A DNA stretch of 57,467 nucleotides from Bacteroidota bacterium (GTDB lineage Bacteria > Bacteroidota > Bacteroidia > Chitinophagales > Saprospiraceae). Below, piece by piece: positions 49,612 through 57,467 of the stretch. The notes under the pieces are model-generated. The model saw only the letters and a program-made list of their open reading frames with translations. It was not told the origin of the DNA and searched no databases. Position numbers and translations under genes: made by a program. How positions within the stretch are numbered: position 1 is the first letter of the stretch; every line of letters begins with the position of its first letter. Location of the stretch: contig CAUJEY010000290.1 in the NCBI GenBank assembly GCA_963169325.1, forward strand, positions 1 through 57,467, read 5' to 3'.

Positions 49612-52089
49612 CTATTTTTTCTTCCTTACTGGTTTATCTGCTTTAGCAGGCTTTGCCTTTTCGGTTTTTGGCATATCGCTTAACCGGTTAGGATCTTCGA
49701 GCGGATGTTTGCGAAACCACCAGTACAGTCCTCCGAAAAACAGCAACAACAACAAACCCGAGGCGCCAAGAGCAACCATTTCGCCCCAGGTAAAGCAAGC
49801 AGGTTCAAAACGCATTTCCAGCCGCATATTTTGTCCGGCAGGCAGCCGCATACCGCGCAGGAGGTAATCCACTTTAATAAAATCCGGCGCCGGCTGGTCG
49901 TTCAGATAACATTTCCAGCCTTTGGACGGTGGGTAATATATTTCCGAGAACACGGCCAATTGTTCCGAGTTGGAGGAGTATTCATACTCCATTTTAACCG
50001 GATGGTATTTGGCCAATCGGATTTGCGCTGTGCTGTCCGGCAGTATATTGAGTCCTTGTAGCGTACCGGCAAAAGCCTGCTGCACGACCGCGGTATCTTT
50101 CGGATTCAAGGCGTGCAGCGCATTTATCTCGGCATCAGCGTTGGGCACTACCTCAACATGTTTCACAAACCAGGCATTGCCGCATGCCTCCGGGTTACGC
50201 ATAACTTTCCCGTCTTGGGTGACGACGTATTTCCCGTTAAGCATACCCACAATGTGCAGGTTGTTTCCCAGGTCGGCAGTTAAAAAAGTATCGACAACCT
50301 CCTGGAACCGCCCCAGTTTGGCGGCGTGGTATCCGCTCAGGCTTTTATGAAAATAAGACGTTTGCGCATTCCCGGTTATGCCGCCCCGCGCGAGGTCCAG
50401 CACCCGGTAATGGGGGTCGGGGTCCTGTTTAATTTGTTTATCATAGTCTGTTTCCTGGGGTGGCGACAATGCAGCGCGTTTGTTTTCATATTTCTGGGCT
50501 GTCAGGGTACGTGTACACACCATCCAATTGTCGGCCAGTGAGGCCAGTGCAACTAAAATAACCATCAAGCCAGCCTTAAGGTAACCTTGCAAATAAAGCC
50601 AGATTATCCAGACGGCGACAGCCACAAACCCTGCCGACCGCAGTGCGTCGCTGCGCAGCATTGACGCACGGTCATCCTGAAGCAACTGGAGCAATCGCTG
50701 GTCTTGCGCCAGCACCTGATCGTTCGGGCCGCTTGTGTCGCCGAGCATCACCGCAAAAAAACACAGGACGCCGGTGATTCCTGCCGCTATCCAAAGCGCC
50801 TTTTTTTTGCGTTCCGGGTCAACTTCGGGGTCGGTCAGTTTTTGCAGACCTAAAGCGGCCAGAATGGCAAAACACAACTGGCCCATGCCCAAAGCCATGG
50901 AAACTGCCCGGAATTTATTGAACATGGGCAGATAATCGTACCAAACAAAATTTAAAAAGAAATTTTTACCCCAGGCCAACGAAATCATAAACAACCCGCC
51001 GGCCAGCAACCAATATTTTGGCCCGCCGGGCACTAGCCATGCGCCCATTATAAATAAAAAGAAAACAATGGCGCCGAAGTATATTGCCGTACCCACGAAA
51101 GGCTGATCGCCCGAATAAAACAGACTTTTGACTTGGTTGCGGAATTGCGGGTCCAAGGCACTGAGCAGTTTGGTATTGGTAAAGGACTCCCCTGCGCCTC
51201 CCCCGGCAAAATGTGGGACTAACAGAGTGAAACTCTCTGCTACGCCATAACTCCAGCCGAACAGGTAATCTTTGTCGAGGCCGTCGCCTTTGCCGCTGCT
51301 TTTACTGAGTTCCGACTTGCCGCGGATGGTTTCTTTGCTGTATTCATACGTGCAGTACAAACGCGAAGTATTGGCGGCAAAACCGACAGCAATTGCCAGG
51401 CAACTGACAACCAGGGCTTTGCCCCAAACAGTATAAGATTTTTCGATAACAGCGTCTACCAGTTTCGCTAAAAAATAGATACCGCAGAGCAGCAAAGTAT
51501 AATAGGTGATTTGGACGTGATTGGCGTACACCTGCATTGAAATAAAGAGCGCCATCAAACTTCCACCTAACAAATAATTCCCCCTGAATGCCAACACCAT
51601 GCCGGCCAACACACCCGGCGCAAAGGCCAGAGCAATCATTTTCGTGGTATGGCCTGCTTCCAGAATATCGATATTATAGGTGGTAATGCCATAGGCCAGC
51701 GCCCCAAATATCGCGACACGCCAATCGGCTCCCATAACACTCAGCAGCAGATACAGGCAAAGCATAGCCAGAAAGACCTGCACCCAAGCGGCACTGCTGA
51801 TATCAGACCATAGCAGTAAGGCATTAAAAACAGGGCCGGTCAGGTTGCCTTCCATTGGGGAGTAAATTTGATAGGAAGGCATGCCGCCGAAGGCGCTGTT
51901 GGTCCACAACGGAGCGTTTCCTTCCGTTTTGATGTAGGACTGAATCTCCGTTTGCATACCGCGGGCCTTATCGTTGTCCGGTTGCGGTAACACTTTGCCG
52001 CTGAAAGCATTCGGGGCAAAAAAAACGGCGGCAACGGCCAGCAAAACGCCGAATGCGATGAGGTGAGGAAGAAATTTTTTAAAATTCAT
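49612..52089 (-). CDS. YfhO family membrane glycosyltransferase-like protein
   Basis: The 825-residue protein has about 12 to 13 membrane helices. The N-terminal periplasmic loop begins with FFAPNAFSGKVLPQPDNDKARGM, and LWTNSAFGGMPSYQIYSPM is a typical YfhO segment. It ends with a periplasmic domain and a Lys-rich tail (KPVRKKK). YfhO proteins belong to the GT-C-like membrane group linked to glycosylation of cell-wall polymers. The sugar and acceptor are unknown here. Confidence 0.9.
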   Translation of the reverse strand: MNFKKFLPHLIAFGVLLAVAAVFFAPNAFSGKVLPQPDNDKARGMQTEIQSYIKTEGNAPLWTNSAFGGMPSYQIYSPMEGNLTGPVFNALLLWSDISSAAWVQVFLAMLCLYLLLSVMGADWRVAIFGALAYGITTYNIDILEAGHTTKMIALAFAPGVLAGMVLAFRGNYLLGGSLMALFISMQVYANHVQITYYTLLLCGIYFLAKLVDAVIEKSYTVWGKALVVSCLAIAVGFAANTSRLYCTYEYSKETIRGKSELSKSSGKGDGLDKDYLFGWSYGVAESFTLLVPHFAGGGAGESFTNTKLLSALDPQFRNQVKSLFYSGDQPFVGTAIYFGAIVFFLFIMGAWLVPGGPKYWLLAGGLFMISLAWGKNFFLNFVWYDYLPMFNKFRAVSMALGMGQLCFAILAALGLQKLTDPEVDPERKKKALWIAAGITGVLCFFAVMLGDTSGPNDQVLAQDQRLLQLLQDDRASMLRSDALRSAGFVAVAVWIIWLYLQGYLKAGLMVILVALASLADNWMVCTRTLTAQKYENKRAALSPPQETDYDKQIKQDPDPHYRVLDLARGGITGNAQTSYFHKSLSGYHAAKLGRFQEVVDTFLTADLGNNLHIVGMLNGKYVVTQDGKVMRNPEACGNAWFVKHVEVVPNADAEINALHALNPKDTAVVQQAFAGTLQGLNILPDSTAQIRLAKYHPVKMEYEYSSNSEQLAVFSEIYYPPSKGWKCYLNDQPAPDFIKVDYLLRGMRLPAGQNMRLEMRFEPACFTWGEMVALGASGLLLLLFFGGLYWWFRKHPLEDPNRLSDMPKTEKAKPAKADKPVRKKK

Positions 52090-52129
52090 GCGGCAAAAAT
52101 GAAGATTAAGTGATCGATTACAAAGATTG

Positions 52130-52780
52130 TTAGTTTAGTTTTTCCAATAATTCCCGCAAAGCATCTCCTGGAATTTCGTGACCGCCCTCAAAAGTCGATT
52201 CTGCGAAATCTATCCCACTGTTTTCTTCCATTTCCTGCAATTGATTCATGCGGTCCGGCGTTAAAAAGGGGTCATTGGAGCCGTATAATAAATACAGGTT
52301 TTTATCAGCCAAATAGGTTTTATGGGCCTGGTAATCCAAATCTTCCGGGGGCATGCCCGCCCAAAGCACCAAGTCGTTAAAATGGGGATGATACCGCAAA
52401 ATCCAACGGCAAACCGTCGCAGTACCCTGGGAAAATCCAAGCAAAATAATACGTACACCGGCTGGCAAAAGCGCTGTGTATTTACTCAACAGGGACTGCA
52501 TATAGGCACCATTGTCGGCAATTTCATCTTCCCGGCAGTAGCGAGTCATCCAATTGGCGCCCACCGGACCGGTAAAACCTTTTTTGTAAAAATGGTTTAA
52601 TCCTTCGGGGGCAACGATCAGGGTATGACCGTTATTTAGTAAGTTAAAATCCTCCAAAAACTCCGACGCCAGTTGGGCGTACCCATGGCAAACGATCCAT
52701 AATTGACGGACATGTGGACCCGGCTCGCCCAAGGTATAATAATGGGCCGTTTTTGAAACGTTGAGTTTGTGTTGTTGCAT
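52130..52780 (-). CDS. Alpha/beta hydrolase, phospholipase/carboxylesterase type
   Basis: The 216-residue protein has the esterase fold with the nucleophile in GFSQGTA (about residue 120), an Asp in YGSNDPF and the His in EGGHEIP. An oxyanion strand lies near WIVCHGYAQ. It hydrolyses small esters or lysophospholipid-like substrates in the cytoplasm; no signal peptide is visible. It lies 40 bp upstream of the YfhO gene on the same strand. Confidence 0.9.
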   Translation of the reverse strand: MQQHKLNVSKTAHYYTLGEPGPHVRQLWIVCHGYAQLASEFLEDFNLLNNGHTLIVAPEGLNHFYKKGFTGPVGANWMTRYCREDEIADNGAYMQSLLSKYTALLPAGVRIILLGFSQGTATVCRWILRYHPHFNDLVLWAGMPPEDLDYQAHKTYLADKNLYLLYGSNDPFLTPDRMNQLQEMEENSGIDFAESTFEGGHEIPGDALRELLEKLN

Positions 52781-52829
52781 TTAGCAAGAAATTTCCGCAA
52801 GGTAAACAGGCTAACGTCTACCTTTTCAT

Positions 52830-52837
52830 TACTTTTG
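52830..52837 (+). promoter_or_regulatory. -7 element of the EGF-like lipoprotein gene
   Basis: TACTTTTG matches TAnnTTTG and lies 47 bp before the ATG at 52885. Confidence 0.4.
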
Positions 52838-52884
52838 CGGCGAACTTATAAAAAACTTATTCTATCACACAAAAACATTCAAAG

Positions 52885-53385
52885 ATGAACAAAAAACTAG
52901 TTTATTCATTCGCGCTTCTTTTGTCGATGGTCGCATTTGCTCCCTCCTGCGGCGATTCGGACCCCTGCAAAGACGTAGTTTGCGGCGATAATGGCAGCTG
53001 TTTTGAAGGTGTTTGCGTCTGCAATGTCGGTTTTGAAGGCAGTGGATGCGACGAAGAGTGGGCAACAAAATTTCTTGGCAGCTACACCGGAACCGATGGT
53101 TGCGGCGGCGCTCTGACGAAACCTGTTACCATTACTCGTCTGTCCGGGTCGACTGTACGGGTCACCAACTTCGGCGGATTTGATTCCTTCGTTGATGCTG
53201 AAATTTCATTGGAAACATCATCGTCTACCACGGCACAAGTTATTTCTTTAAATAACTACACTGATCCCGCTCAACGTAAATTCAGCGGAACGGGCAAAAT
53301 TTCCGGCAACACGATCAACATGAACTATGTAGTTACTTATTCCGACAATTCGACGGAAAACTGCACGTTCATTATTACAAAGTAA
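52885..53385 (+). CDS. Lipoprotein with EGF-like domain
   Basis: The 166-residue protein has a lipoprotein signal (FAPSCGDSD, Cys22). An EGF-like domain follows with six Cys (CKDVVCGDNGSCFEGVCVCNVGFEGSGC). After it comes a beta-sandwich-like region of about 100 residues (FLGSYTGTDGCGG to CTFIITK). EGF domains bind proteins or calcium outside the cell and are uncommon in bacteria apart from such Bacteroidota lipoproteins. The function is unknown. It ends at a strong terminator. Confidence 0.85.
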   Translation: MNKKLVYSFALLLSMVAFAPSCGDSDPCKDVVCGDNGSCFEGVCVCNVGFEGSGCDEEWATKFLGSYTGTDGCGGALTKPVTITRLSGSTVRVTNFGGFDSFVDAEISLETSSSTTAQVISLNNYTDPAQRKFSGTGKISGNTINMNYVVTYSDNSTENCTFIITK

Positions 53386-53401
53386 GGTCTTTTTGTACCA
53401 A

Positions 53402-53450
53402 TAAAAAAAACAGGCCGGCGGATGTGAATCCTGCCGGCCTGTTTTTTTAT
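53402..53450. terminator. Bidirectional rho-independent terminator
   Basis: AACAGGCCGGC (53409-53419) pairs with GCCGGCCTGTT (53433-53443), flanked by an A-run and a T-run, so it works for both the EGF-lipoprotein gene and the convergent gene at 53465. Confidence 0.95.
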
Positions 53451-53464
53451 TGCGTTTTCGTCAG

Positions 53465-53914
53465 TTACTTACCGCCGCCTGCTGCGCCTGGGCGTTTTTT
53501 CTGCTCTGCTGGGGCGGGAGTTGTCGTTGGTGCGGCACCCTCCCGTTTTTTCTGTTGTTCAACATCTCCCGGTTGAGCCGCGCCAGAGCGCGTTTTCTGC
53601 GGATCGGTCGGTACCTTTTGCGGCAATGGCGCTACTTTGGTTCCTGTACCAGCTTTTTTCTTAGTTGTTTTGCTGCCTGGTTTGGCAGCTTCTGCTTGTA
53701 ATGTGGCTAGATAAGCCTGATGACGCACTTGGGCCTCTTCGTTTACCTTTATAGTACATTCTTCGTCTTTTTGGGCGGCAAATTCGTCAAGCCGGGCCTG
53801 GACGGCTGCGGCTATTTCCTGTGTTTGTTGTTCCCGGGTTTTTCCGCCAAAAGCAGTCAGGGTAATGAATCCCGCGGCAACTACAATACCCGCAAGAATG
53901 AGTTTCTTATTCAT
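53465..53914 (-). CDS. Exported protein with Lys/Ala/Pro-rich tail, unknown function
   Basis: The 149-residue protein has an N-terminal hydrophobic segment (about 6-23). A helical part follows with a single Cys (QARLDEFAAQKDEECTIKV). The second half is low-complexity and rich in K, P, T, A and G with repeated KKR.GAA motifs. It shares the helical layout and the DEC core with the next protein (53989-54231), so the two look like diverged paralogues. No function is known. Confidence 0.7.
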   Translation of the reverse strand: MNKKLILAGIVVAAGFITLTAFGGKTREQQTQEIAAAVQARLDEFAAQKDEECTIKVNEEAQVRHQAYLATLQAEAAKPGSKTTKKKAGTGTKVAPLPQKVPTDPQKTRSGAAQPGDVEQQKKREGAAPTTTPAPAEQKKRPGAAGGGK

Positions 53915-53988
53915 CGTTAAATGTGTTTTTAAAAGTGAAAATTTAAATTTTTAATGATTGGGCAGAACCTCTGTTTTCGGAAGTTTCA

Positions 53989-54231
53989 TTACTGCACAAC
54001 CGGCGCTGCTTCGGCTTCAGCCTTCAAGCGCTCAACCTCGGCCGTAACCCTTTCTTCAAACGTAGCCTGGCACTCGTCGTTCTTTGCAGTTTCAACGGCG
54101 CCTTTTCCGGCTTCAAAGCCTTTTTCAATTTCGGCCTGAACTTGCTCGTCTGTGAGCAGCTTTTCACCACACGACGTTAAGCCGAACGTCAGCAGGGCTC
54201 CTGCGAGCATTACAAGAAGTGTTTTTTTCAT
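53989..54231 (-). CDS. Small helical lipoprotein
   Basis: The 80-residue protein has a lipoprotein signal (FGLTSCGEK, Cys21). One charged helix follows (TDEQVQAEIEKGFEAGKGA, then NDECQATFEERV and AEVERLKAEAEA). Its single mature Cys and spacing resemble the protein encoded 75 bp downstream. The ATG at 54231 begins the signal peptide; an upstream extension is not needed. Confidence 0.75.
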   Translation of the reverse strand: MKKTLLVMLAGALLTFGLTSCGEKLLTDEQVQAEIEKGFEAGKGAVETAKNDECQATFEERVTAEVERLKAEAEAAPVVQ

Positions 54232-54445
54232 GTGTAAGTGTATTTTACAGGTTTTAAAATTACCGCGCAAAAATAGCGGATACCCGGTAAGCGATACAGG
54301 GAAACCACATAATTTTTGCTCGAAAAATTAACTTTCACCAGAGTCCCCGGTCCTTATAGAAAGGAAATCAATCTTTCGCTCCTCTAACGGTTTTTTCTTC
54401 GGTACATTGTGCCCAAATTCAACGCCGGTTGCGAATCACAACCGG

Positions 54446-56515
54446 ATGCTCCCGGATATGTTGAATCCTCGCAAATTACACAAAACAATTGGAAAAGGGT
54501 GGTTCGTTCTGCTCCTGCTCTGTCCTACCCTACCCTGTTTGGGTCAAATTGAAGACCCGGCTACAGGAGAATTACTGGAAAATTTTTTCCGGGAAAATGA
54601 ACAGGCTTCCGAGGCTGATGCGCAACTTTTACTGGAAACGTTGGAAAACCTGCGCCTGCGACCGCTCGACCTCAATCGCGCCACCCGCGATGATTTAATG
54701 GCCATTCGGCTGTTAAATGAAATTCAAATTGAAAATCTGCTGGCTTATCGTACGCAATTCGGGCCGTTCCTGAATGAGTATGAATTGCAGGCCATTCCGG
54801 GCTGGGAACTGGCTGATATTCGCCGGATGCTTCCATTTGTGCAGGTTTCTACCGGCTTGGATTCTAGGAATATACCTCTGCAACATGGTTTTGTCCGTGG
54901 CGAAAATGAGTTTATTTTGCGCTGGGGGCACAATAATCGCCAGAATATCCCTGCCTCGGCGGAAGGTAAGCCCGATGCCATGGCCATACGTTTCCGGCAT
55001 ACTTTCGACAACCGCATGCGTTTTGGTATAACCGGCGAAAAAGACCCCGGAGAAGCATTTTTCAAAGGCAGCAACCCGCGGGGATTTGATTTTTACAGCG
55101 CGCATTTTTTTGTTCAAAATGTAAATCCGACGCTCAAGACCCTGGCACTGGGCGATTTTTCTGCACGATTCGGACAAGGCTTGCTGCTTCAAACCGGTTT
55201 TTCGCCTGGTAAATCGGCTGAAACGATGTCGATTGCCCGGGACAGCAGAAAAATTAACGCCTATTCTTCTTTTGGCGAAGCATATTTCCTCCGGGGAGCC
55301 GCGACTACGCTCACTTTCGGTAAAAATTGGGAGGTAACAGCCTTGTTTTCAGCCCGGCGACGCGATGCCAATGTCCTTGCGCCCGCAGATACCACCGACC
55401 AGGAGTTTGCCGATCTGGCTTTTTCGTCGCTTCAGGCTTCCGGCCTGCATCGCACTCCCTCGGAAATAGCCGATGAAAAATCGATCCGGGAATGGGTCGG
55501 CGCTTTGTCGGCTACCCGTCGCTGGAAAAACGGACAAGTATCGCTGAATGGTTTGCACCTGGAATATGACAAGCCCTGGCAACCTGCGGTGGCGCCTTAC
55601 CGGCAATTTATTTTCGCCGGAAAACGTCTGACCGGCGCCAGTTTGGATTATAATTGGCGCCACCGGAACTGGTATGCGTTTGGCGAATTTGCCCGGAGCG
55701 ACAATGGTGGCATGTCCGCCCTGAATGGTCTGCTCTTTGCCGCCGACCGCCGGGTAACGCTGGCTGTATTACACCGTACCCTGGGCCGCGAATACCAATC
55801 GGTATATGCCGCACCTTTTGCCGAAACCTCCGGAGCGTCCAACGAACAGGGGGTTTATCTTGGCACGGATGTACGTTTCGGGCGGAAATGGCAAATCAAT
55901 GCTTATGCCGATGTGTGGCGGCATCCCTGGCTCCGATTTGGCGTGGGAGCGCCTTCCGCAGGGAGCGAATACCTGGGGCGATTAATTTGGACGCCAAAAC
56001 GAGGTGTCTCATTTTATGCGCTTTGGCAATTGGAAATTAAAGAACGCGATAACGATGCGGAAGGTAGCATAGGCCTGGCTGAGAATCGTCGCGGCCGTTT
56101 TCGGTTGCATGGCTCATATAAAATCACGCCGGCGGTCGAATTGCGCAGCCGCGTAGAATGGACCTCATTTCAAGTCGGATCGCTTGCCCGATCACGCGGG
56201 TTTTTGGCGTATCAGGAAGCCGTTGTACGCCCCTTGGGCTCACCGGTTTATGGCTCGTTGCGATATGCCCTTTTTGACACACAAGACTACGACACCCGGG
56301 TTTATACCTTTGAAAATGACTTATTTGCGGCAATTTCAATACCCGGATTTGCCGGGCGGGGCGCGCGGTATTTTATCAACCTGACCTGGAGAGTGAACGA
56401 GTGGTTGCGCCTGGAAAGCCGGCTGGAGCAAACGATGCAACGCCTGGCAGTAACAGATTCGGGGCAAACCGGACGGGTAACCGGGTGGAAGATGCAGGCG
56501 AGTGTAAGATTTTAA
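54446..56515 (+). CDS. Helix-hairpin-helix protein with predicted outer-membrane beta-barrel
   Basis: The 689-residue protein has a signal peptide (ending LPCLGQ). HhH motifs of the ComEA type follow (about 70-130: LDLNRATRDDLMAIRLL and YELQAIPGWELADIRRMLPF). From about 160 on there is a long stretch of aromatic-ended strands ending in KMQASVRF, as in outer-membrane barrels. ComEA-like HhH domains bind DNA without sequence preference. The fusion suggests DNA handling at the outer membrane, but the HhH might bind another ligand. Starts at 54446 and 54458 both suit the signal peptide. Confidence 0.82.
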   Translation: MLPDMLNPRKLHKTIGKGWFVLLLLCPTLPCLGQIEDPATGELLENFFRENEQASEADAQLLLETLENLRLRPLDLNRATRDDLMAIRLLNEIQIENLLAYRTQFGPFLNEYELQAIPGWELADIRRMLPFVQVSTGLDSRNIPLQHGFVRGENEFILRWGHNNRQNIPASAEGKPDAMAIRFRHTFDNRMRFGITGEKDPGEAFFKGSNPRGFDFYSAHFFVQNVNPTLKTLALGDFSARFGQGLLLQTGFSPGKSAETMSIARDSRKINAYSSFGEAYFLRGAATTLTFGKNWEVTALFSARRRDANVLAPADTTDQEFADLAFSSLQASGLHRTPSEIADEKSIREWVGALSATRRWKNGQVSLNGLHLEYDKPWQPAVAPYRQFIFAGKRLTGASLDYNWRHRNWYAFGEFARSDNGGMSALNGLLFAADRRVTLAVLHRTLGREYQSVYAAPFAETSGASNEQGVYLGTDVRFGRKWQINAYADVWRHPWLRFGVGAPSAGSEYLGRLIWTPKRGVSFYALWQLEIKERDNDAEGSIGLAENRRGRFRLHGSYKITPAVELRSRVEWTSFQVGSLARSRGFLAYQEAVVRPLGSPVYGSLRYALFDTQDYDTRVYTFENDLFAAISIPGFAGRGARYFINLTWRVNEWLRLESRLEQTMQRLAVTDSGQTGRVTGWKMQASVRF

Positions 56516-56524
56516 AGTAAAACC

Positions 56525-56586
56525 ACAAAGTCCACCATAATGCACATTAGTCTAATCTTGCTAATGTGCGCTAAGGTGGACTTTGT
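56525..56586. repeat. 26-bp imperfect inverted repeat between convergent genes
   Basis: Arms 56525-56550 and 56561-56586 match at 23 of 26 positions around a 10-nt loop. It starts 9 bp after the HhH gene stop and ends 9 bp before the NifU-like gene stop. Its sequence is less clearly made of tandem units than the other palindromes but occupies the same kind of site. Confidence 0.88.
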
Positions 56587-56595
56587 CGTATAATA

Positions 56596-56850
56596 TTAAA
56601 GCCCGTTTATCGCATCTACCCCCATGATTTCGGGGATTTTACCCTTGATGGCCTCGGCAATGCCGGCGCGAAGCGTCATAGTAGACATAGAACAGGACTC
56701 GCACATACCCATCCATCGGATTTTCACCTGCATATCGTCAGTTACATCCACCAGTTCCACGTCTCCGCCATCTACATTGAGATGAGGTCTTACAGTGTCC
56801 AATGCTTCTTCTATTCGTTGCAGGAGTTGTTCTTTTTCAGTCGCGATCAT
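56596..56850 (-). CDS. NifU-like Fe-S scaffold protein (C-terminal NifU domain)
   Basis: The 84-residue protein is a single NifU C-terminal domain with VDGGDVELVDV and the cluster-binding Cys pair in MGMCESCSMST (CxxC). It carries or transfers Fe-S clusters in the cytoplasm. The start at 56850 is preferred: a -7 box at 56870-56877 places the transcript start near 56863, downstream of the longer ORF start. Confidence 0.92.
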   Translation of the reverse strand: MIATEKEQLLQRIEEALDTVRPHLNVDGGDVELVDVTDDMQVKIRWMGMCESCSMSTMTLRAGIAEAIKGKIPEIMGVDAINGL

Positions 56851-56869
56851 GCTATTGCTTGGTTTATTG

Positions 56870-56877
56870 CAAAGGTA
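56870..56877 (-). promoter_or_regulatory. -7 element of the NifU-like gene
   Basis: TACCTTTG followed by C on the minus strand, 19 bp upstream of the ATG at 56850, is an exact match to the consensus. It also excludes the longer start at 56883. Confidence 0.6.
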
Positions 56878-56912
56878 CAACACGCGCAGCTGGTTTTTGC
56901 TTAAATTTCAGG

Positions 56913-57467
56913 CTACTGCTTTCGCTTTTCCTGGAATTTCTCCCTGAATTTCTTCACTTTTGGACCTACCACGTACACACAGTACGACTGGTTCGGATTG
57001 TCCCGGTAATAGTTCTGGTGGTAATTTTCGGCTTTATAAAACTTGCTGAATGCTGCGATTTCGGTGACTGCCGGTTTGTCCCATATTTCAACTGCCGCTT
57101 TTTTGGCGGCTTCGGCAAGTGTTTTTTGCTCCGGGGTATGGTAATAAATAGCCGAGCGGTACTGCGTACCCACATCGTTGCCCTGCCGGTTCATTGTGGT
57201 TGGATCGTGTACCGTAAAGAACACTTCAAGAATTTCGGAGAATGAAACAACCGCGGGGTCGAAGGTGATTTGGGCTACTTCTGCATGGCCTGTAGTGCCC
57301 GCACATACGGCATCATAGGATGGGTTGTCCACGTGGCCGCCCGAGTACCCGCTTTCCACTTTGAGCACGCCGTTGAGCTCCTGATAAACGGCCTCTACAC
57401 ACCAAAAACAACCGCCACCCAAGGTGGCAATTTCGGTTCGGCCGGAACCAGGTTTAAGGGTGTCGGG
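56913..57467 (-). CDS. msrA: Peptide methionine sulfoxide reductase MsrA (5' end outside the window)
   Basis: MsrA reduces methionine-(S)-sulfoxide in proteins. The visible 184 residues include the active site GGGCFWC, GYSGGHVDNPSY, HAEVAQITFDP, HDPTTMNRQGNDVGTQYRSAIY and a KAENYHQNYY stretch, so the catalytic domain is complete. The reading frame stays open to the window edge, with at least 16 residues (PDTLKPGSGRTEIATL) before the catalytic motif. The start is therefore outside, and the enzyme has an N-terminal extension, possibly a signal peptide. Confidence 0.95.
   Translation of the reverse strand, partial: PDTLKPGSGRTEIATLGGGCFWCVEAVYQELNGVLKVESGYSGGHVDNPSYDAVCAGTTGHAEVAQITFDPAVVSFSEILEVFFTVHDPTTMNRQGNDVGTQYRSAIYYHTPEQKTLAEAAKKAAVEIWDKPAVTEIAAFSKFYKAENYHQNYYRDNPNQSYCVYVVGPKVKKFREKFQEKRKQ

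Overview
The window looks like a chromosomal segment of a Bacteroidota bacterium, most likely of the Saprospiria (Lewinella/Haliscomenobacter-like). Evidence: secreted proteins with C-terminal type IX secretion (T9SS) sorting domains, SprB-type repeats, a PorP/SprF-PorE-like pair, a fused E1 alpha/beta 2-oxoacid dehydrogenase, a short biosynthetic-type arginine decarboxylase, YfhO, DUF423 and TamB proteins, and promoters of the Bacteroidota type (TAnnTTTG at -7) with few Shine-Dalgarno sites. It is core-like: I see no integrase, transposase, CRISPR array or phage module.

Layout. 0-2.7 kb: shikimate kinase, a RecQ helicase and tRNA-Ser(UGA). 2.7-13.7 kb: envelope and secreted proteins (a CotH-like protein, an M43 metalloprotease, DUF423, a propeller protein, and a 1522-residue thioredoxin-SprB-HYR protein). 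13.9-19.8 kb: a carbohydrate block (beta-phosphoglucomutase-like HAD, a lipoprotein, a GH13 amylase) followed by a K+ channel and a Kup transporter. 19.9-24.2 kb: a heptosyltransferase-like enzyme and the PorP/PorE-like T9SS pair. 24.2-30.5 kb: T9SS type B and type A proteins and a giant repetitive protein ending in an autoprocessing S74 domain. 30.6-39 kb: an NTF2-like protein, the E1 fusion, then a run of sulfur-related genes (DsrE-like, two rhodaneses, a TauE/SafE exporter, MoaD, MoaE, MoaC) around a sterol-desaturase-like gene. 39-45 kb: a coiled-coil membrane protein and TamB. 45-57 kb: arginine decarboxylase, an exonuclease, two glycosyltransferases, YfhO, an esterase, small secreted proteins, an HhH-barrel protein, a NifU-like protein and a partial MsrA.

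The strongest unexplained signal is a set of about ten arrays of short tandem units (mostly 7-10 bp), usually arranged as near-perfect inverted repeats of up to 42 bp per arm. Each locus tends to have its own unit, but the architecture is constant. They sit between convergent genes, often supplying the stop codon and last residues of a neighbour. One array lies in frame inside the E1 dehydrogenase gene, and another contains the start codon of the shikimate kinase. All five convergent gene pairs with a gap above 60 bp carry either such a palindrome (four) or a classical terminator (one).

Other points worth attention are a predicted beta-phosphoglucomutase whose catalytic nucleophile Asp is Asn, a pair of matching 17-bp operator-like palindromes around the CotH-like promoter, a redoxin fused to an adhesin-type repeat protein, a terminator-like hairpin 14 bp before tamB, and an HhH domain fused to a predicted outer-membrane barrel.
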